Counted from the first letter of the stretch, positions 24,963 to 34,055 are shown. The stretch is DNA of 64,000 bases from JAMXLO01 sp963832895 (GCA_963832895.1 CAWHVQ010000015.1:248001-312000); one strand, 5' to 3'. Notes: generated from the letters alone by a model not told the origin. Made by a program: numbers and translations.

Positions 24963-27900
24963 GCTGCAGCAACCGCCCTCCGCCGACGCGATAGATCGGC
25001 TGCGACTTGCCCGCGCCGAGGGGGTTGGGCCGGTCGCGTATCGACGTATGCTGACCCGGTATGGATCGGCTGCGGCGGCACTCGATGCGCTACCAGTGCT
25101 GGCTCGCGCCGGTGGACGCCCGGCGCCTCCGACTGTCCCCTCGGCGGACGACGCTGAGCGCGAATTGCATGCCCTCGACCGGCTGGGCGCTTGCATCATC
25201 TTCGCCGGAGAACCTGATTACCCGCCATTGCTGGCCCTGCTGGACGATGCGCCCGCGGCTCTGATTGTCCTCGGGGATGCGGCGTTGCTGGCAAGCCGTG
25301 CGATCGCCCTGGTGGGCGGCCGCAACGCCTCCGCCAATGGGCAACGCATGGCCGAGAGCCTGGCTGCCGAGCTGGCTCGCTCGCTGGTGGTGGTGTCCGG
25401 CCTCGCGCGCGGCATTGACGGCGCGGCCCATGTCGGCGCCCTACAGACCGGTCGCACGATCGCGGCCGTGGCCGGCGGTCTCGACAATCCCTACCCGCCG
25501 GAACATGCCGATCTGCAACGGCGCATCGCGGAGGGCGGCGCCGTGGTGACCGAGGCACCACTCGGGACCGCACCCCAGGCGCGCCACTTCCCGCGCCGCA
25601 ACCGCATCATCGCCGGCCTGGCCCTCGGCGTCGTGGTGGTGGAGGCAGCTTTGCGCTCTGGCAGCCTGATAACCGCGCGCCTCGCCCAGGAGGCCGGCCG
25701 GGAGTTGTTCGCAGTGCCGGGATCGCCGCTCGATCCGCGCTCACGTGGCGCCAACGATCTGATCCGCCAGGGCGCCCATCTCACCGAGACGGCGCAGGAC
25801 GTGCTCGACAACCTTCCCGACCACCCATCGCGCGAAGGGCTGGCCCGTGTGCCACTGTTCGCTCGGGACGCCACACCTGGACTCGCCGAACCGCCGCCGA
25901 CGTGGCAGGAACCTGCGGAATCCGCCGCAGACCTCGCCACAGCGCGTCGGCAAGTTGTTGATCTCCTTGGAAGTTCTCCAACAGCCGTTGACGACGTCGT
26001 GCGTCGCTGCCAGTTCTCTGCGGCTGCGGTCATGGCGGTACTGCTGGAATTGGAGCTCGCCGGCAGGATAGAGACGCTCCCCGGCGGCCGGGTGGCATTG
26101 CTGCCGGAGACCGGGTTCCAGGTCACACCAAGGATCATTATGTCAGACGTCGTCGTCGTCGAATCCCCGGCCAAGGCCAAGACCATCAACCGCTATCTCG
26201 GTGGCGGCTTCACGGTGCTGGCGAGCCTGGGCCACGTGCGGGACCTGCCGCCAAAGGATGGCTCGGTGCGCCCCGAGCAGGACTTCGCCATGGCCTGGCA
26301 GTCTGATCAACGGGGCGAGAAGCAGGTCGGCGCCATCGCCAAAGCCCTGAAGGGGGCCGACACCCTGTATCTCGCCACCGACCCTGACCGCGAAGGCGAG
26401 GCGATCTCGTGGCACGTCAAGGCAATGCTGGCCGAGAAGAAGGCGCTGAAGGGCGTCACGGTACGCCGCATCACCTTCAACGAGATCACCCGCAGCGCGG
26501 TGCGGGCTGCGATGGCGGCCCCACGCGATCTCGACCAGCCATTGATCGAGGCCTATCTGGCGCGCCGCGCTCTGGACTACCTCGTCGGCTTCACCCTCTC
26601 GCCGGTGCTCTGGCGCAAGCTGCCCGGCAGCCGCTCGGCTGGCCGGGTGCAATCGGTCGCGCTGCGGCTGGTCTGCGATCGCGAAGCCGAAATCGAGGCG
26701 TTCCGCGCCCGTGAATACTGGACCGTCGAGGCCGACTTCACCACGCCGGCCAATGCGCCATTCACCGCGCGGCTGACCCACCTCGAGGGCAAGAGGCTCG
26801 ACCAGTTCGATCTGCACAACGAGGAATTGGCCCTGGGCGCGAAGCGACGCGTGCAGGCTGGCCGCTTCCATGTCGGTTCGGTCGAGAAGAAGCGCGTCCG
26901 GCGGCACCCGAACGCCCCATTCACCACCTCGACATTGCAGCAGGAGGCATCGCGCAAGCTCGGTTTCGGCGCACAGCAGACCATGCGCCTGGCGCAACAG
27001 CTGTACGAGGGCGTCGACCTGGATGGCGAGACCACCGGTCTGATCACCTACATGCGGACCGACGGCGTGCAGATTGCGCGCGAGGCCGTCGCCGCGATCC
27101 GTGAGCACGTCACTGCCACCTACGGCAACAACTACCTGCCGTCGGCGCCGCGCGAGTACCAGACCCGGATCAAGAACGCCCAGGAGGCACACGAGGCGAT
27201 CCGCCCAACCGACGTCGCGCACACCCCGGACAGTGTCGCGCGTTTCCTCTCCAACGATCAGCGCCGCCTCTACGAGCTGATTTGGAAGCGCGCAGTGGCA
27301 TCGCAGATGCAGTCCGCCGAACTCGATCAGGTCAGCGTGGAGGTGACAGACGGCCACGGCACCATTTTGCGTGCGACCGGATCGGTCGTCGCATTCGATG
27401 GCTTCCTCAAGCTGTATCGCGAGGACACCGACGATGCCGCGGAAGAGGACGAGGGCCGCATGCTGCCGCCGATGGCGGAGCGCGATCCGCTGGGCCTCGG
27501 CGAGGTGATGGCAACCCAGCACTTCACGCAGCCGCCGCCACGCTATTCCGAGGCCAGCCTGGTCAAGAAGATGGAGGAACTCGGCATCGGCCGGCCCTCC
27601 ACCTACGCCTCGATCCTGTCGGTGCTGCAGGATCGCAAATATGTCCGGCTGGAGAAACGCCGCTTCATCCCGGAGGACCGCGGGCGGCTGGTCACCGCCT
27701 TCCTGGTGAGTTTCTTCGAGCACTACGTCGATACCGGTTTCACCGCCTCGATGGAGGAACAGCTCGACGACATCGCCGGTGGGAATGCCGAGTGGCGGGC
27801 GATGCTGCACGCGTTCTGGGAGGAGTTCTCCCGGGCGGTCGATCAGACCAAGGACCTCAAGATCAGCGACGTGATCGCAGCACTGGATGAGGACCTCGGC

Positions 27901-28854
27901 CCCCACTTCTTTCCGCCGCGCGAGGACGGCACCGATCCGCGTGCCTGCCAGGCCTGTGGGACCGGCCGGCTCGGCCTGAAGCTCGGCCGCTACGGCAGCT
28001 TCATCGGCTGCTCGAACTACCCGACCTGCCAGTACACGCGGCGACTTGCGATCGAGAACGGCGAGGATCAGGGCGAGACGCTGAAGGAGGGCATGCGCGT
28101 CCTTGGCGCCCACCCCGACACCGGCGAGGAGATCACGGTTCGCCGCGGGCCCTATGGGCTGTATGTGCAGCAAGGCGAGAACGGGGAGGACAAGGGAAAG
28201 AAGGTAAAGCCGCGCCGGACCGCGTTGCCGCGCGGCATGGACGGCGAACAGATAACCCTGGAGCAGGCGCTCGGCCTTCTGTCATTGCCGCGCGCGATCG
28301 GCATCCATCCGGAAACCGGCGAGACGATCGAGGCGGGGATCGGCCGGTTCGGTCCGTATGTGCGCATGGGCGCGGTGTTCGGCTCGCTTGATCGCGACGA
28401 CGACGTGCTGGCGATCGGCATCAACCGGGGGGTCGATCTGATTGCGCGCAAGATGGCGAGCGTCCGAACACTCGGACCGCACCCGGGGAACAAGGAACTG
28501 ATCGCGGTCCGCAAGGGCCGCTTCGGTCCCTATGTGCAGCACGGCAAGACAGTCGCCAATCTGCCGCGCGGCGTGATGATGGAAGAGATCACGCTCGATG
28601 ACGCCGTGGCGCTGCTGAAGGAGAAGGGCAAGCCGCTGCGGCCACGCGGCGCGGCCGGACGGCGAGGTCGGGGTGCCGTGGCGCCAAAGCCTGAAGCCGC
28701 GGCTGAACCCAAGGCACCAGCGCCACGCAAGAAGGAGGCCGCCGCCAAGCGGCGCAGCGCAAAGGCCAAGCGACCCGCGACGAAGAAATCCGCCAAGGCA
28801 TCGCCGAAGAAGAAGGCCGCGGCGCGTGGCAAGACAGCGACGCGACCGCGCTGA
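24946..28854 (+). CDS. DprA-TopA in-frame fusion (DNA processing protein / DNA topoisomerase I)
   Basis: One uninterrupted 1302-codon frame starting at TTG 24946. Residues 1-398 are DprA: SAM/HhH-like N-terminus, Rossmann-like SMF domain (IALVGGRNASANGQRMAESLA, VVSGLARGIDGAAHVGAL, RNRIIAGLALGVVVVEA) and a DprA winged helix. From Met399 the sequence is complete TopA. No stop codon exists in any forward frame over the last 39 bases before the topA ATG. DprA loads RecA on incoming DNA; TopA relaxes negative supercoils. Normally these are separate adjacent genes. A good internal ribosome site suggests TopA can also be made alone. Confidence 0.8.
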   Translation: MVKKHELQQPPSADAIDRLRLARAEGVGPVAYRRMLTRYGSAAAALDALPVLARAGGRPAPPTVPSADDAERELHALDRLGACIIFAGEPDYPPLLALLDDAPAALIVLGDAALLASRAIALVGGRNASANGQRMAESLAAELARSLVVVSGLARGIDGAAHVGALQTGRTIAAVAGGLDNPYPPEHADLQRRIAEGGAVVTEAPLGTAPQARHFPRRNRIIAGLALGVVVVEAALRSGSLITARLAQEAGRELFAVPGSPLDPRSRGANDLIRQGAHLTETAQDVLDNLPDHPSREGLARVPLFARDATPGLAEPPPTWQEPAESAADLATARRQVVDLLGSSPTAVDDVVRRCQFSAAAVMAVLLELELAGRIETLPGGRVALLPETGFQVTPRIIMSDVVVVESPAKAKTINRYLGGGFTVLASLGHVRDLPPKDGSVRPEQDFAMAWQSDQRGEKQVGAIAKALKGADTLYLATDPDREGEAISWHVKAMLAEKKALKGVTVRRITFNEITRSAVRAAMAAPRDLDQPLIEAYLARRALDYLVGFTLSPVLWRKLPGSRSAGRVQSVALRLVCDREAEIEAFRAREYWTVEADFTTPANAPFTARLTHLEGKRLDQFDLHNEELALGAKRRVQAGRFHVGSVEKKRVRRHPNAPFTTSTLQQEASRKLGFGAQQTMRLAQQLYEGVDLDGETTGLITYMRTDGVQIAREAVAAIREHVTATYGNNYLPSAPREYQTRIKNAQEAHEAIRPTDVAHTPDSVARFLSNDQRRLYELIWKRAVASQMQSAELDQVSVEVTDGHGTILRATGSVVAFDGFLKLYREDTDDAAEEDEGRMLPPMAERDPLGLGEVMATQHFTQPPPRYSEASLVKKMEELGIGRPSTYASILSVLQDRKYVRLEKRRFIPEDRGRLVTAFLVSFFEHYVDTGFTASMEEQLDDIAGGNAEWRAMLHAFWEEFSRAVDQTKDLKISDVIAALDEDLGPHFFPPREDGTDPRACQACGTGRLGLKLGRYGSFIGCSNYPTCQYTRRLAIENGEDQGETLKEGMRVLGAHPDTGEEITVRRGPYGLYVQQGENGEDKGKKVKPRRTALPRGMDGEQITLEQALGLLSLPRAIGIHPETGETIEAGIGRFGPYVRMGAVFGSLDRDDDVLAIGINRGVDLIARKMASVRTLGPHPGNKELIAVRKGRFGPYVQHGKTVANLPRGVMMEEITLDDAVALLKEKGKPLRPRGAAGRRGRGAVAPKPEAAAEPKAPAPRKKEAAAKRRSAKAKRPATKKSAKASPKKKAAARGKTATRPR
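26140..28854 (+). CDS. topA: DNA topoisomerase I (internal start within the DprA-TopA frame)
   Basis: A 904-residue type IA topoisomerase from ATG 26140 with AAGGA five bases upstream. The Toprim domain begins VVVVESPAKAKTINRYLG and includes DPDREGEAISWH. The catalytic tyrosine is in TGLITYMRTDG. One C4 zinc finger (ACQACGTG...GCSNYPTCQY) is followed by GRFGPYV-type repeats and a Lys/Ala-rich basic tail. It relaxes negatively supercoiled DNA and is essential. It is listed separately because independent translation is likely despite the open frame from dprA. Confidence 0.9.
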   Translation: MSDVVVVESPAKAKTINRYLGGGFTVLASLGHVRDLPPKDGSVRPEQDFAMAWQSDQRGEKQVGAIAKALKGADTLYLATDPDREGEAISWHVKAMLAEKKALKGVTVRRITFNEITRSAVRAAMAAPRDLDQPLIEAYLARRALDYLVGFTLSPVLWRKLPGSRSAGRVQSVALRLVCDREAEIEAFRAREYWTVEADFTTPANAPFTARLTHLEGKRLDQFDLHNEELALGAKRRVQAGRFHVGSVEKKRVRRHPNAPFTTSTLQQEASRKLGFGAQQTMRLAQQLYEGVDLDGETTGLITYMRTDGVQIAREAVAAIREHVTATYGNNYLPSAPREYQTRIKNAQEAHEAIRPTDVAHTPDSVARFLSNDQRRLYELIWKRAVASQMQSAELDQVSVEVTDGHGTILRATGSVVAFDGFLKLYREDTDDAAEEDEGRMLPPMAERDPLGLGEVMATQHFTQPPPRYSEASLVKKMEELGIGRPSTYASILSVLQDRKYVRLEKRRFIPEDRGRLVTAFLVSFFEHYVDTGFTASMEEQLDDIAGGNAEWRAMLHAFWEEFSRAVDQTKDLKISDVIAALDEDLGPHFFPPREDGTDPRACQACGTGRLGLKLGRYGSFIGCSNYPTCQYTRRLAIENGEDQGETLKEGMRVLGAHPDTGEEITVRRGPYGLYVQQGENGEDKGKKVKPRRTALPRGMDGEQITLEQALGLLSLPRAIGIHPETGETIEAGIGRFGPYVRMGAVFGSLDRDDDVLAIGINRGVDLIARKMASVRTLGPHPGNKELIAVRKGRFGPYVQHGKTVANLPRGVMMEEITLDDAVALLKEKGKPLRPRGAAGRRGRGAVAPKPEAAAEPKAPAPRKKEAAAKRRSAKAKRPATKKSAKASPKKKAAARGKTATRPR

Positions 28855-28861
28855 TCTGACA

Positions 28862-28950
28862 GGCCCCCTCCCCCGAACCCCCGCCCGCAAGGGGAAGGGG
28901 AGCCTGGACAGTGCCGCGACTCCCCCTCCCAGTGCGGGAGGAAGGGGCCG
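28862..28950. repeat. C/G-run palindromic intergenic element between topA and rnr
   Basis: The left arm GGCCCCCTCCC and the right arm GGGAGGAAGGGGCC can pair across about 90 bp. An inner hairpin CCCGCAAGGGG resembles the CCCCTTCCGCAAGGGG hairpin at 14690. It fills nearly all of the topA-rnr gap and places GGAGGAAGGGG about 22 bases before the proposed rnr start. It looks like a REP-type mobile palindrome inserted at the 5' edge of rnr. Confidence 0.5.
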
Positions 28951-28969
28951 GCTTCCGGGCACGGCTATC

Positions 28970-30889
28970 GTGGTCATCACCGGCACCGACCCCGACGGCG
29001 ACGCCATCGCGCGGCCGGCCAATTGGGACGCCGCCAATGGGCCGTCACCGACCGTGTTCATGCTGCCTGAACCGCGCGGTCATCCCGCGTTGGCTCCCGG
29101 TGAGCGCGTGCTGGCGCGCCTCAGGCCCACCGGCTCAGGCCGCTACGAAGGCCGCACGGTGCGCCGCCTGGCCGACACGCCGGGCCGCGTGCTTGGCGTC
29201 TATCGCCACGGCCGCATTATCCCTACCGACCGCCGCGCCAAAGCGGAATGGGTCGTGCCGGCCGGTCAGGACGCCGGCGCGGAACCCGGCGAGATCGTGC
29301 TCGCCGAACCGCTGCCGCACCATCGTCTGGGCCTCAAGCCGGCCCGCATCATCGAGCGCCTCGGCGCCATGGGCGATGCGCGATCCGTCAGCCTCATCGT
29401 CATTCATACCCACGACATTCCCCAGGCATTCTCCCCAGCCGCACTCGAGGAGGCCGAACGCGCCCATCCCACGCCGCTCGGCCGCCGCACCGATCTGCGC
29501 GACGTCCCGCTGGTGACGATCGACGGCGAGGATGCGCGCGACTTCGACGATGCCGTGTTCGCGGAACCGGACGGGTCGGGTTTTCGGCTGATCGTCGCCA
29601 TCGCCGATGTCGCCCATTATGTCCGCCCCGGATCGGCGCTGGACCAGGCGGCGCGCACCCGCGGCAACAGCGTCTACTTTCCCGATCGCGTCGTGCCCAT
29701 GCTGCCGGAGGCACTGTCGAACGGCTGGTGCAGCCTGCGGCCGAACGAGGAACGCGGCTGCCTGTTCGCTGAACTCCGCATCGATGCGCAAGGACGCAAG
29801 ACATCACATCGTTTCGGCCGGGCTCTGATGCGCAGCGCGGCGCGCCTCACCTATGACAGCGTGCAGCACGCGCATGATTCGGGCGACACCAGCCACATGC
29901 ATCTGTACGCGGCATTCCGCGCGTTGACCGCCGCCCGCACCGCGCGCGGCACGCTCGACCTCGACCTGCCGGAGCGCCGCATCGTCCTCGATGCCGATGG
30001 CGTTGTGCGCAGTGTGGCACCTCGGCCGCGTCTCGACAGCCATCGGCTCATCGAGGAATTCATGATTCTGGCCAACGTCGCCGCCGCTGAGGAACTCGAG
30101 CGCCTTCACCAGCCAACAATGTATCGCATTCATGCCCCACCATCCGACGAGAAGCTCGCGTCGCTGCGCGACTTCCTGCACGGGCTGGGCATCTCGCTGC
30201 CACCCGGCGACCAGGTTCATCCCCGCGATCTCGACCGCGTGCTTCGCCGTGTCGCCGGCACCCCGGAGGCTCCGCTGGTCAACGAGGTTATGCTGCGCAG
30301 CCAGTCGCAGGCGGAATACAGTCCCGACAATATCGGCCATTTCGGCCTCGCCCTGCCGCGCTATGCACACTTCACCAGCCCGATCCGCCGCTACGCCGAC
30401 CTGCTGGTGCATCGCACGCTGATCGGAGGCCTGCGGCTCGGCGACGGCGCCCTGGCCCGCGACGAAGCCGCGCACTTTGCCGACACGGCCTTGAACATAA
30501 CGTCAACCGAGCGGCGCGCCCAACTCGCTGAACGCGACGCCATCGACCGTTACCTGGCTGCATACATGGCCGACAAAGTTGGTGCGAATTTCGCTGCACG
30601 AATTTCTGGTGTGACGCGATTCGAACTCTTCGTCACAGTTGCCGAAAACGGCGCGAGTGGCCTCGTGCCGGTCCGCTCGCTGCCGGATGATTTCTGGCAG
30701 CACGACGAAAGGAGCCAGACCCTGACAGGACGTCGGACCCGCCTCGCGTTCCGCCTGGCTCAGGAGGTCGACGTGCGACTTGCCGAGGCGAGTCCGATCA
30801 ACGGCGGCCTGGTTTTCCACATCCTGCAGGGCGTTCCAGATCGCCCTGGCGGCAGACCGCAGAAGGGGGTGCGATTCAGGCCCAGGTGA
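28970..30889 (+). CDS. rnr: Ribonuclease R, lacking the N-terminal HTH domain
   Basis: About 639 residues from GTG 28970; further upstream in frame the translation is Arg-rich shadow of topA. It has a cold-shock region, the RNB catalytic domain with DGEDARDFDDAVF (acidic metal-binding cluster), YFPDRVVPMLPEALSN and YAHFTSPIRRYADLLVHR, and a C-terminal S1 domain. RNase R degrades structured RNA 3' to 5'. Family members are usually 750-800 residues with an N-terminal winged helix; only 115 bp separate topA from this start, so that domain is absent here. Confidence 0.88.
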   Translation: MVITGTDPDGDAIARPANWDAANGPSPTVFMLPEPRGHPALAPGERVLARLRPTGSGRYEGRTVRRLADTPGRVLGVYRHGRIIPTDRRAKAEWVVPAGQDAGAEPGEIVLAEPLPHHRLGLKPARIIERLGAMGDARSVSLIVIHTHDIPQAFSPAALEEAERAHPTPLGRRTDLRDVPLVTIDGEDARDFDDAVFAEPDGSGFRLIVAIADVAHYVRPGSALDQAARTRGNSVYFPDRVVPMLPEALSNGWCSLRPNEERGCLFAELRIDAQGRKTSHRFGRALMRSAARLTYDSVQHAHDSGDTSHMHLYAAFRALTAARTARGTLDLDLPERRIVLDADGVVRSVAPRPRLDSHRLIEEFMILANVAAAEELERLHQPTMYRIHAPPSDEKLASLRDFLHGLGISLPPGDQVHPRDLDRVLRRVAGTPEAPLVNEVMLRSQSQAEYSPDNIGHFGLALPRYAHFTSPIRRYADLLVHRTLIGGLRLGDGALARDEAAHFADTALNITSTERRAQLAERDAIDRYLAAYMADKVGANFAARISGVTRFELFVTVAENGASGLVPVRSLPDDFWQHDERSQTLTGRRTRLAFRLAQEVDVRLAEASPINGGLVFHILQGVPDRPGGRPQKGVRFRPR

Positions 30890-32445
30890 TCCGCGTCGGC
30901 GTCCTGTGGGCCCTGTTGCTGGTCGTCCCTGCGCACGGCCAGACTGTCGTCGCCCCACCAGGTATCGACCCGCATCTCGTCACCGATGTTTATGCGACCG
31001 CGCTGGCCTTCATGGCCCCACGCACGCTGGAACCGGTCGCGGTCTCGCAGCTCACCATCTGGGGGCTGCACGGACTGACGGCGCTCGATCCGGACCTGGC
31101 GACCGAAGTGTACGACGGGAGCCTCCGCCTGACCGTACGGGACCATCTCATTGCGACGCGGCCACCGCCCGCCGAAGCCGACGTCACCGGCTGGGCGCGC
31201 GTCGCCACGGACTTTGCCGTTGCCGCCGCCGGCGCGTCCGTGCCGGTCCACAGAGCCGGCACACAGGGCATCGTTCAGAGTTTTTTCGACGAGCTGTTCA
31301 ATCACCTCGATCCATATTCTCGCTACGTGTCGCCGCGCGATGCCAGCCAGGATCGCGAGCGCCGGATTGGCCAGGCTGGCGCGGGCCTGCGCCTTGGCCG
31401 GCGCGGATCGGCCATCGTGGTGGCGGAGGCCATCGCCGACGGGCCTGGCGCGCGCGCCGGCATTCGGCCTGGTGATGCGATCCTGTCGGTCGATGGCAAG
31501 TCAACCCGCGGCAAGGACGCGGGCTCCGTGACGGCCTGGATCGCCGGCCCGGAAGAGACACAGCTGACGATTGCCTGGCGCGATCAGGAACGGCGGACGC
31601 ACTCGGCCGAGCTGGAACGCGCCATGGTTCCGCCGGAGACCATCTTCGCGCAGCGCAGCGGCAATTCGCTGCTGATTCAGATCACCGAGTTCAATCGCAG
31701 CACCGACAGCCACCTGGCGGAGGTTATCGGCCAGGGCTTCGCCAGCACTCACCCGCCCGAGGGTATTATCCTGGACCTGCGTGGCGATCGCGGCGGGCTG
31801 CTCCGCCAGGCTGTGAGCGCGGCCGACACGCTGCTGTCCGCCGGGGTCGTGGCGATGACTGTCGGACGCGATCCAGAGGCGACACGGATCTGGCGCTCCA
31901 ACCCTGGCGAGTTGGCGGGAGGCGCGCCCGTTGTCATCGTGGTCGACGGTCGCACCGCCAGCGCGGCCGAGATATTGGCGGCTGCATTGGCGGACCGAGG
32001 CCGCGGCGTGGTTATCGGCAGTTCGACGCTCGGCAAGGGGCTGGTGCAGACCATCACGGCATTGCCGGACGGTGGGGAGCTGTTCGTGACGTGGAGCCGC
32101 GTGCTCGCTCCGCGCGGCTGGCCCATCCAGGGCCTGGGCGTGCTGCCTCAGGTCTGCACCAGCCTGGGGCAGAGCACTCTGAGCTGGCAGCTCGCGGCAC
32201 TGGCGCAGGGGCAGCAGCCGATGGCGCAGGCGCTGGACGCCCACCGGGCAGCCAGGGCGCCGCTGCAACCGGCGCAGATCCTGGCAATCCGCAATAACTG
32301 CCCCGCAGCGGAGGGTCGCGAGGCGGACTTCGACACGGCTCGTGCCCTCATTCACGACCCGGCAGCCTATGCTGCGGCCCTGCTGCCGCCGCTCAGGTCG
32401 TCCGGCGAGGCGGCAGCGGCAAGTGGAGCTGGTGCCACGCGATGA
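30886..32445 (+). CDS. S41 family C-terminal processing peptidase
   Basis: A 519-residue exported protease: signal peptide (VLWALLLVVPAHG), an N-terminal region, a PDZ domain (AGLRLGRRGSAIVVAEAIADGPGARAGIRPGDAIL) and the tail-specific protease domain. The catalytic Ser is in TASAAEIL and Lys in STLGKGLVQT, the expected dyad. Such enzymes trim C-termini of periplasmic proteins or degrade envelope proteins. The GTG start overlaps the rnr stop by 4 bases, so the two are translationally coupled. Confidence 0.9.
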   Translation: MIRVGVLWALLLVVPAHGQTVVAPPGIDPHLVTDVYATALAFMAPRTLEPVAVSQLTIWGLHGLTALDPDLATEVYDGSLRLTVRDHLIATRPPPAEADVTGWARVATDFAVAAAGASVPVHRAGTQGIVQSFFDELFNHLDPYSRYVSPRDASQDRERRIGQAGAGLRLGRRGSAIVVAEAIADGPGARAGIRPGDAILSVDGKSTRGKDAGSVTAWIAGPEETQLTIAWRDQERRTHSAELERAMVPPETIFAQRSGNSLLIQITEFNRSTDSHLAEVIGQGFASTHPPEGIILDLRGDRGGLLRQAVSAADTLLSAGVVAMTVGRDPEATRIWRSNPGELAGGAPVVIVVDGRTASAAEILAAALADRGRGVVIGSSTLGKGLVQTITALPDGGELFVTWSRVLAPRGWPIQGLGVLPQVCTSLGQSTLSWQLAALAQGQQPMAQALDAHRAARAPLQPAQILAIRNNCPAAEGREADFDTARALIHDPAAYAAALLPPLRSSGEAAAASGAGATR

Positions 32446-32504
32446 TCCATCCTTGACCGTGCGCCGACGGAATCGCATGTTCTGCTGATTGAAAGGGACC
32501 CGCC

Positions 32505-32672
32505 ATGGCGAAGACCAATACGATCCAGATCAAGCTCGTCTCGAGTGCCGACACCGGCTTCTACTACGTGACGAAGAAGAATGCGCGCGTCCAGACCGGC
32601 AAGCTGGAGATGCGGAAATACGATCCGGTCGTGCGCAAACACGTTCCCTTCCGGGAAGCCAAGATCAAGTAA
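32505..32672 (+). CDS. rpmG: 50S ribosomal protein L33
   Basis: A 55-residue basic protein beginning MAKTNTIQIKLVSSADTG and ending HVPFREAKIK, a full-length L33. It lacks the two CxxC pairs, so it is the zinc-independent type. A GAAAGGGA ribosome site precedes the ATG. The position between the S41 protease gene and pleD matches the conserved alphaproteobacterial order. Confidence 0.96.
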   Translation: MAKTNTIQIKLVSSADTGFYYVTKKNARVQTGKLEMRKYDPVVRKHVPFREAKIK

Positions 32673-32678
32673 GCCGGA

Positions 32679-34055
32679 TTAGGCGACTGGCGCGACCGGC
32701 GTCGCGATCTCGATCCGATTGCGCCCTGTTCGCTTGGCTGTGTAAAGCGCCAGATCGGCAGCGTGCAGCAGCGCTTCCGGGGTTCCAGGCCATTGCCTGC
32801 TGGTGGCTACACCGATGCTCACCGTGAGCTGGCGCTTCCTCCCTGGTCCCCACGTGAACCGGGTGGCTTCCACGGCGGACCGCACGCGCTCGGCCGCCAG
32901 CAATGCGTCGGCGAGGCCGGTGCCCGGCATCACCACCACGAACTCCTCGCCGCCGTAGCGCGCAAGCGAGTCGAACACTCGGGTTCCGGCGCGCAGCACA
33001 TCGGCGATAACGCGCAGCGCCTGATCGCCGGTGGCGTGGCCGAACTCGTCATTGACCGCCTTGAAGTGATCGACATCGATCATCAGCACGCCGAGATCCG
33101 GGTTCTGCGTGCTCTCCAGCAGCCCGCGCAAATGACGCATCAGATAGCGCTGGTTGTACAGCCCGGTCAGCGGGTCGATCAGTGCCATCTCCAGCGCGGT
33201 GCCAAGGTCGGTGCGGAGCCGGTCCTGGTAGAACTTGCGCCGGATCTGATTGCGAGCGCGCGCACGCAGTTCATTTTCGTCGAGCGGCAGGACCAGCCAG
33301 TCGTTCGCGCCCAGGTCAAAGCCGCGCAGGATCCGGCTGCGCTCTTCGGGTTCGGCGATCAGCAGCATGGGGATCTCATGCGTGGCGTCGGCCGCACGCA
33401 GAGACGAGGCGAGTTTCAGCGGATCCTCCTCGATGAGCGACAGGCTCAGCACGATCAGATCGAATGGGATGGCGGCAGTCAGCTCCGTGGCCTCGGCGCC
33501 CGTGCGGGCGCGACCGGCGATGATGTCATCGCGCGCCAGTGCATCCTGGATGGTCTGAGCGCCGAGGTCCCAGTCATCGACCACCAATGCCCGGGCGCCG
33601 GCAACCGATGGCGGCGTCACGCTCTCGCTGGTCAGACCCATGGCCCGAGCGGTCTCGCCCCGCGCGCGCCATTCGTCGAGCAGCCGCTTGAGACGGATCA
33701 GGCTGCGCACCCTGGCCATCAGCGTCTCGTACTCGACCGGCTTGGTCAGGAAGTCGTCTGCGCCCGACTCCAGTCCGCGCAGCCGCTCGCCTGGTTCGCC
33801 AAGCGCGGTCACCATCACGACAGGGATGTGCAGCGTCGTCGGGTCGCCCTTCAGCCTCCGGCAGCACTCGAAGCCGTCCATCCCGGGCATCATCACGTCG
33901 AGCAGGATAAGGTCCGGCTGCCAGTCAAGCGCCATGCGCAGCGCCTCGAAGCCGTCCTTGGCGCTGGCGACCTGATAGTATTCGGCCGACAGCTTGGCCT
34001 CCAACAGTCGGGTATTCGCCGGCACGTCGTCTACGATCAGGATCCTGGCGGTCAT
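32679..34055 (-). CDS. pleD: PleD-like diguanylate cyclase response regulator
   Basis: About 458 residues from ATG 34055. REC1 (residues 1-120) has D9, D10, phospho-acceptor D53 and the conserved TKP lysine. REC2 (about 135-255) has lost the phospho-acceptor (LIVLSLSL) and is an adaptor. The GGDEF domain (about 290-455) has an intact GGEEF catalytic loop and an RxxD inhibitory site (RVFD) five residues upstream. It makes cyclic di-GMP and is feedback-inhibited; in Caulobacter the orthologue controls polar development. It is convergent with rpmG, 6 bp apart. Confidence 0.95.
   Translation of the reverse strand: MTARILIVDDVPANTRLLEAKLSAEYYQVASAKDGFEALRMALDWQPDLILLDVMMPGMDGFECCRRLKGDPTTLHIPVVMVTALGEPGERLRGLESGADDFLTKPVEYETLMARVRSLIRLKRLLDEWRARGETARAMGLTSESVTPPSVAGARALVVDDWDLGAQTIQDALARDDIIAGRARTGAEATELTAAIPFDLIVLSLSLIEEDPLKLASSLRAADATHEIPMLLIAEPEERSRILRGFDLGANDWLVLPLDENELRARARNQIRRKFYQDRLRTDLGTALEMALIDPLTGLYNQRYLMRHLRGLLESTQNPDLGVLMIDVDHFKAVNDEFGHATGDQALRVIADVLRAGTRVFDSLARYGGEEFVVVMPGTGLADALLAAERVRSAVEATRFTWGPGRKRQLTVSIGVATSRQWPGTPEALLHAADLALYTAKRTGRNRIEIATPVAPVA

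Noticed and set aside
26143..28173. 676-codon reading frame antisense to topA
   Set aside because: High-GC antisense shadow with His/Arg/Ala-rich composition and no domain; topA is clearly the coding strand.
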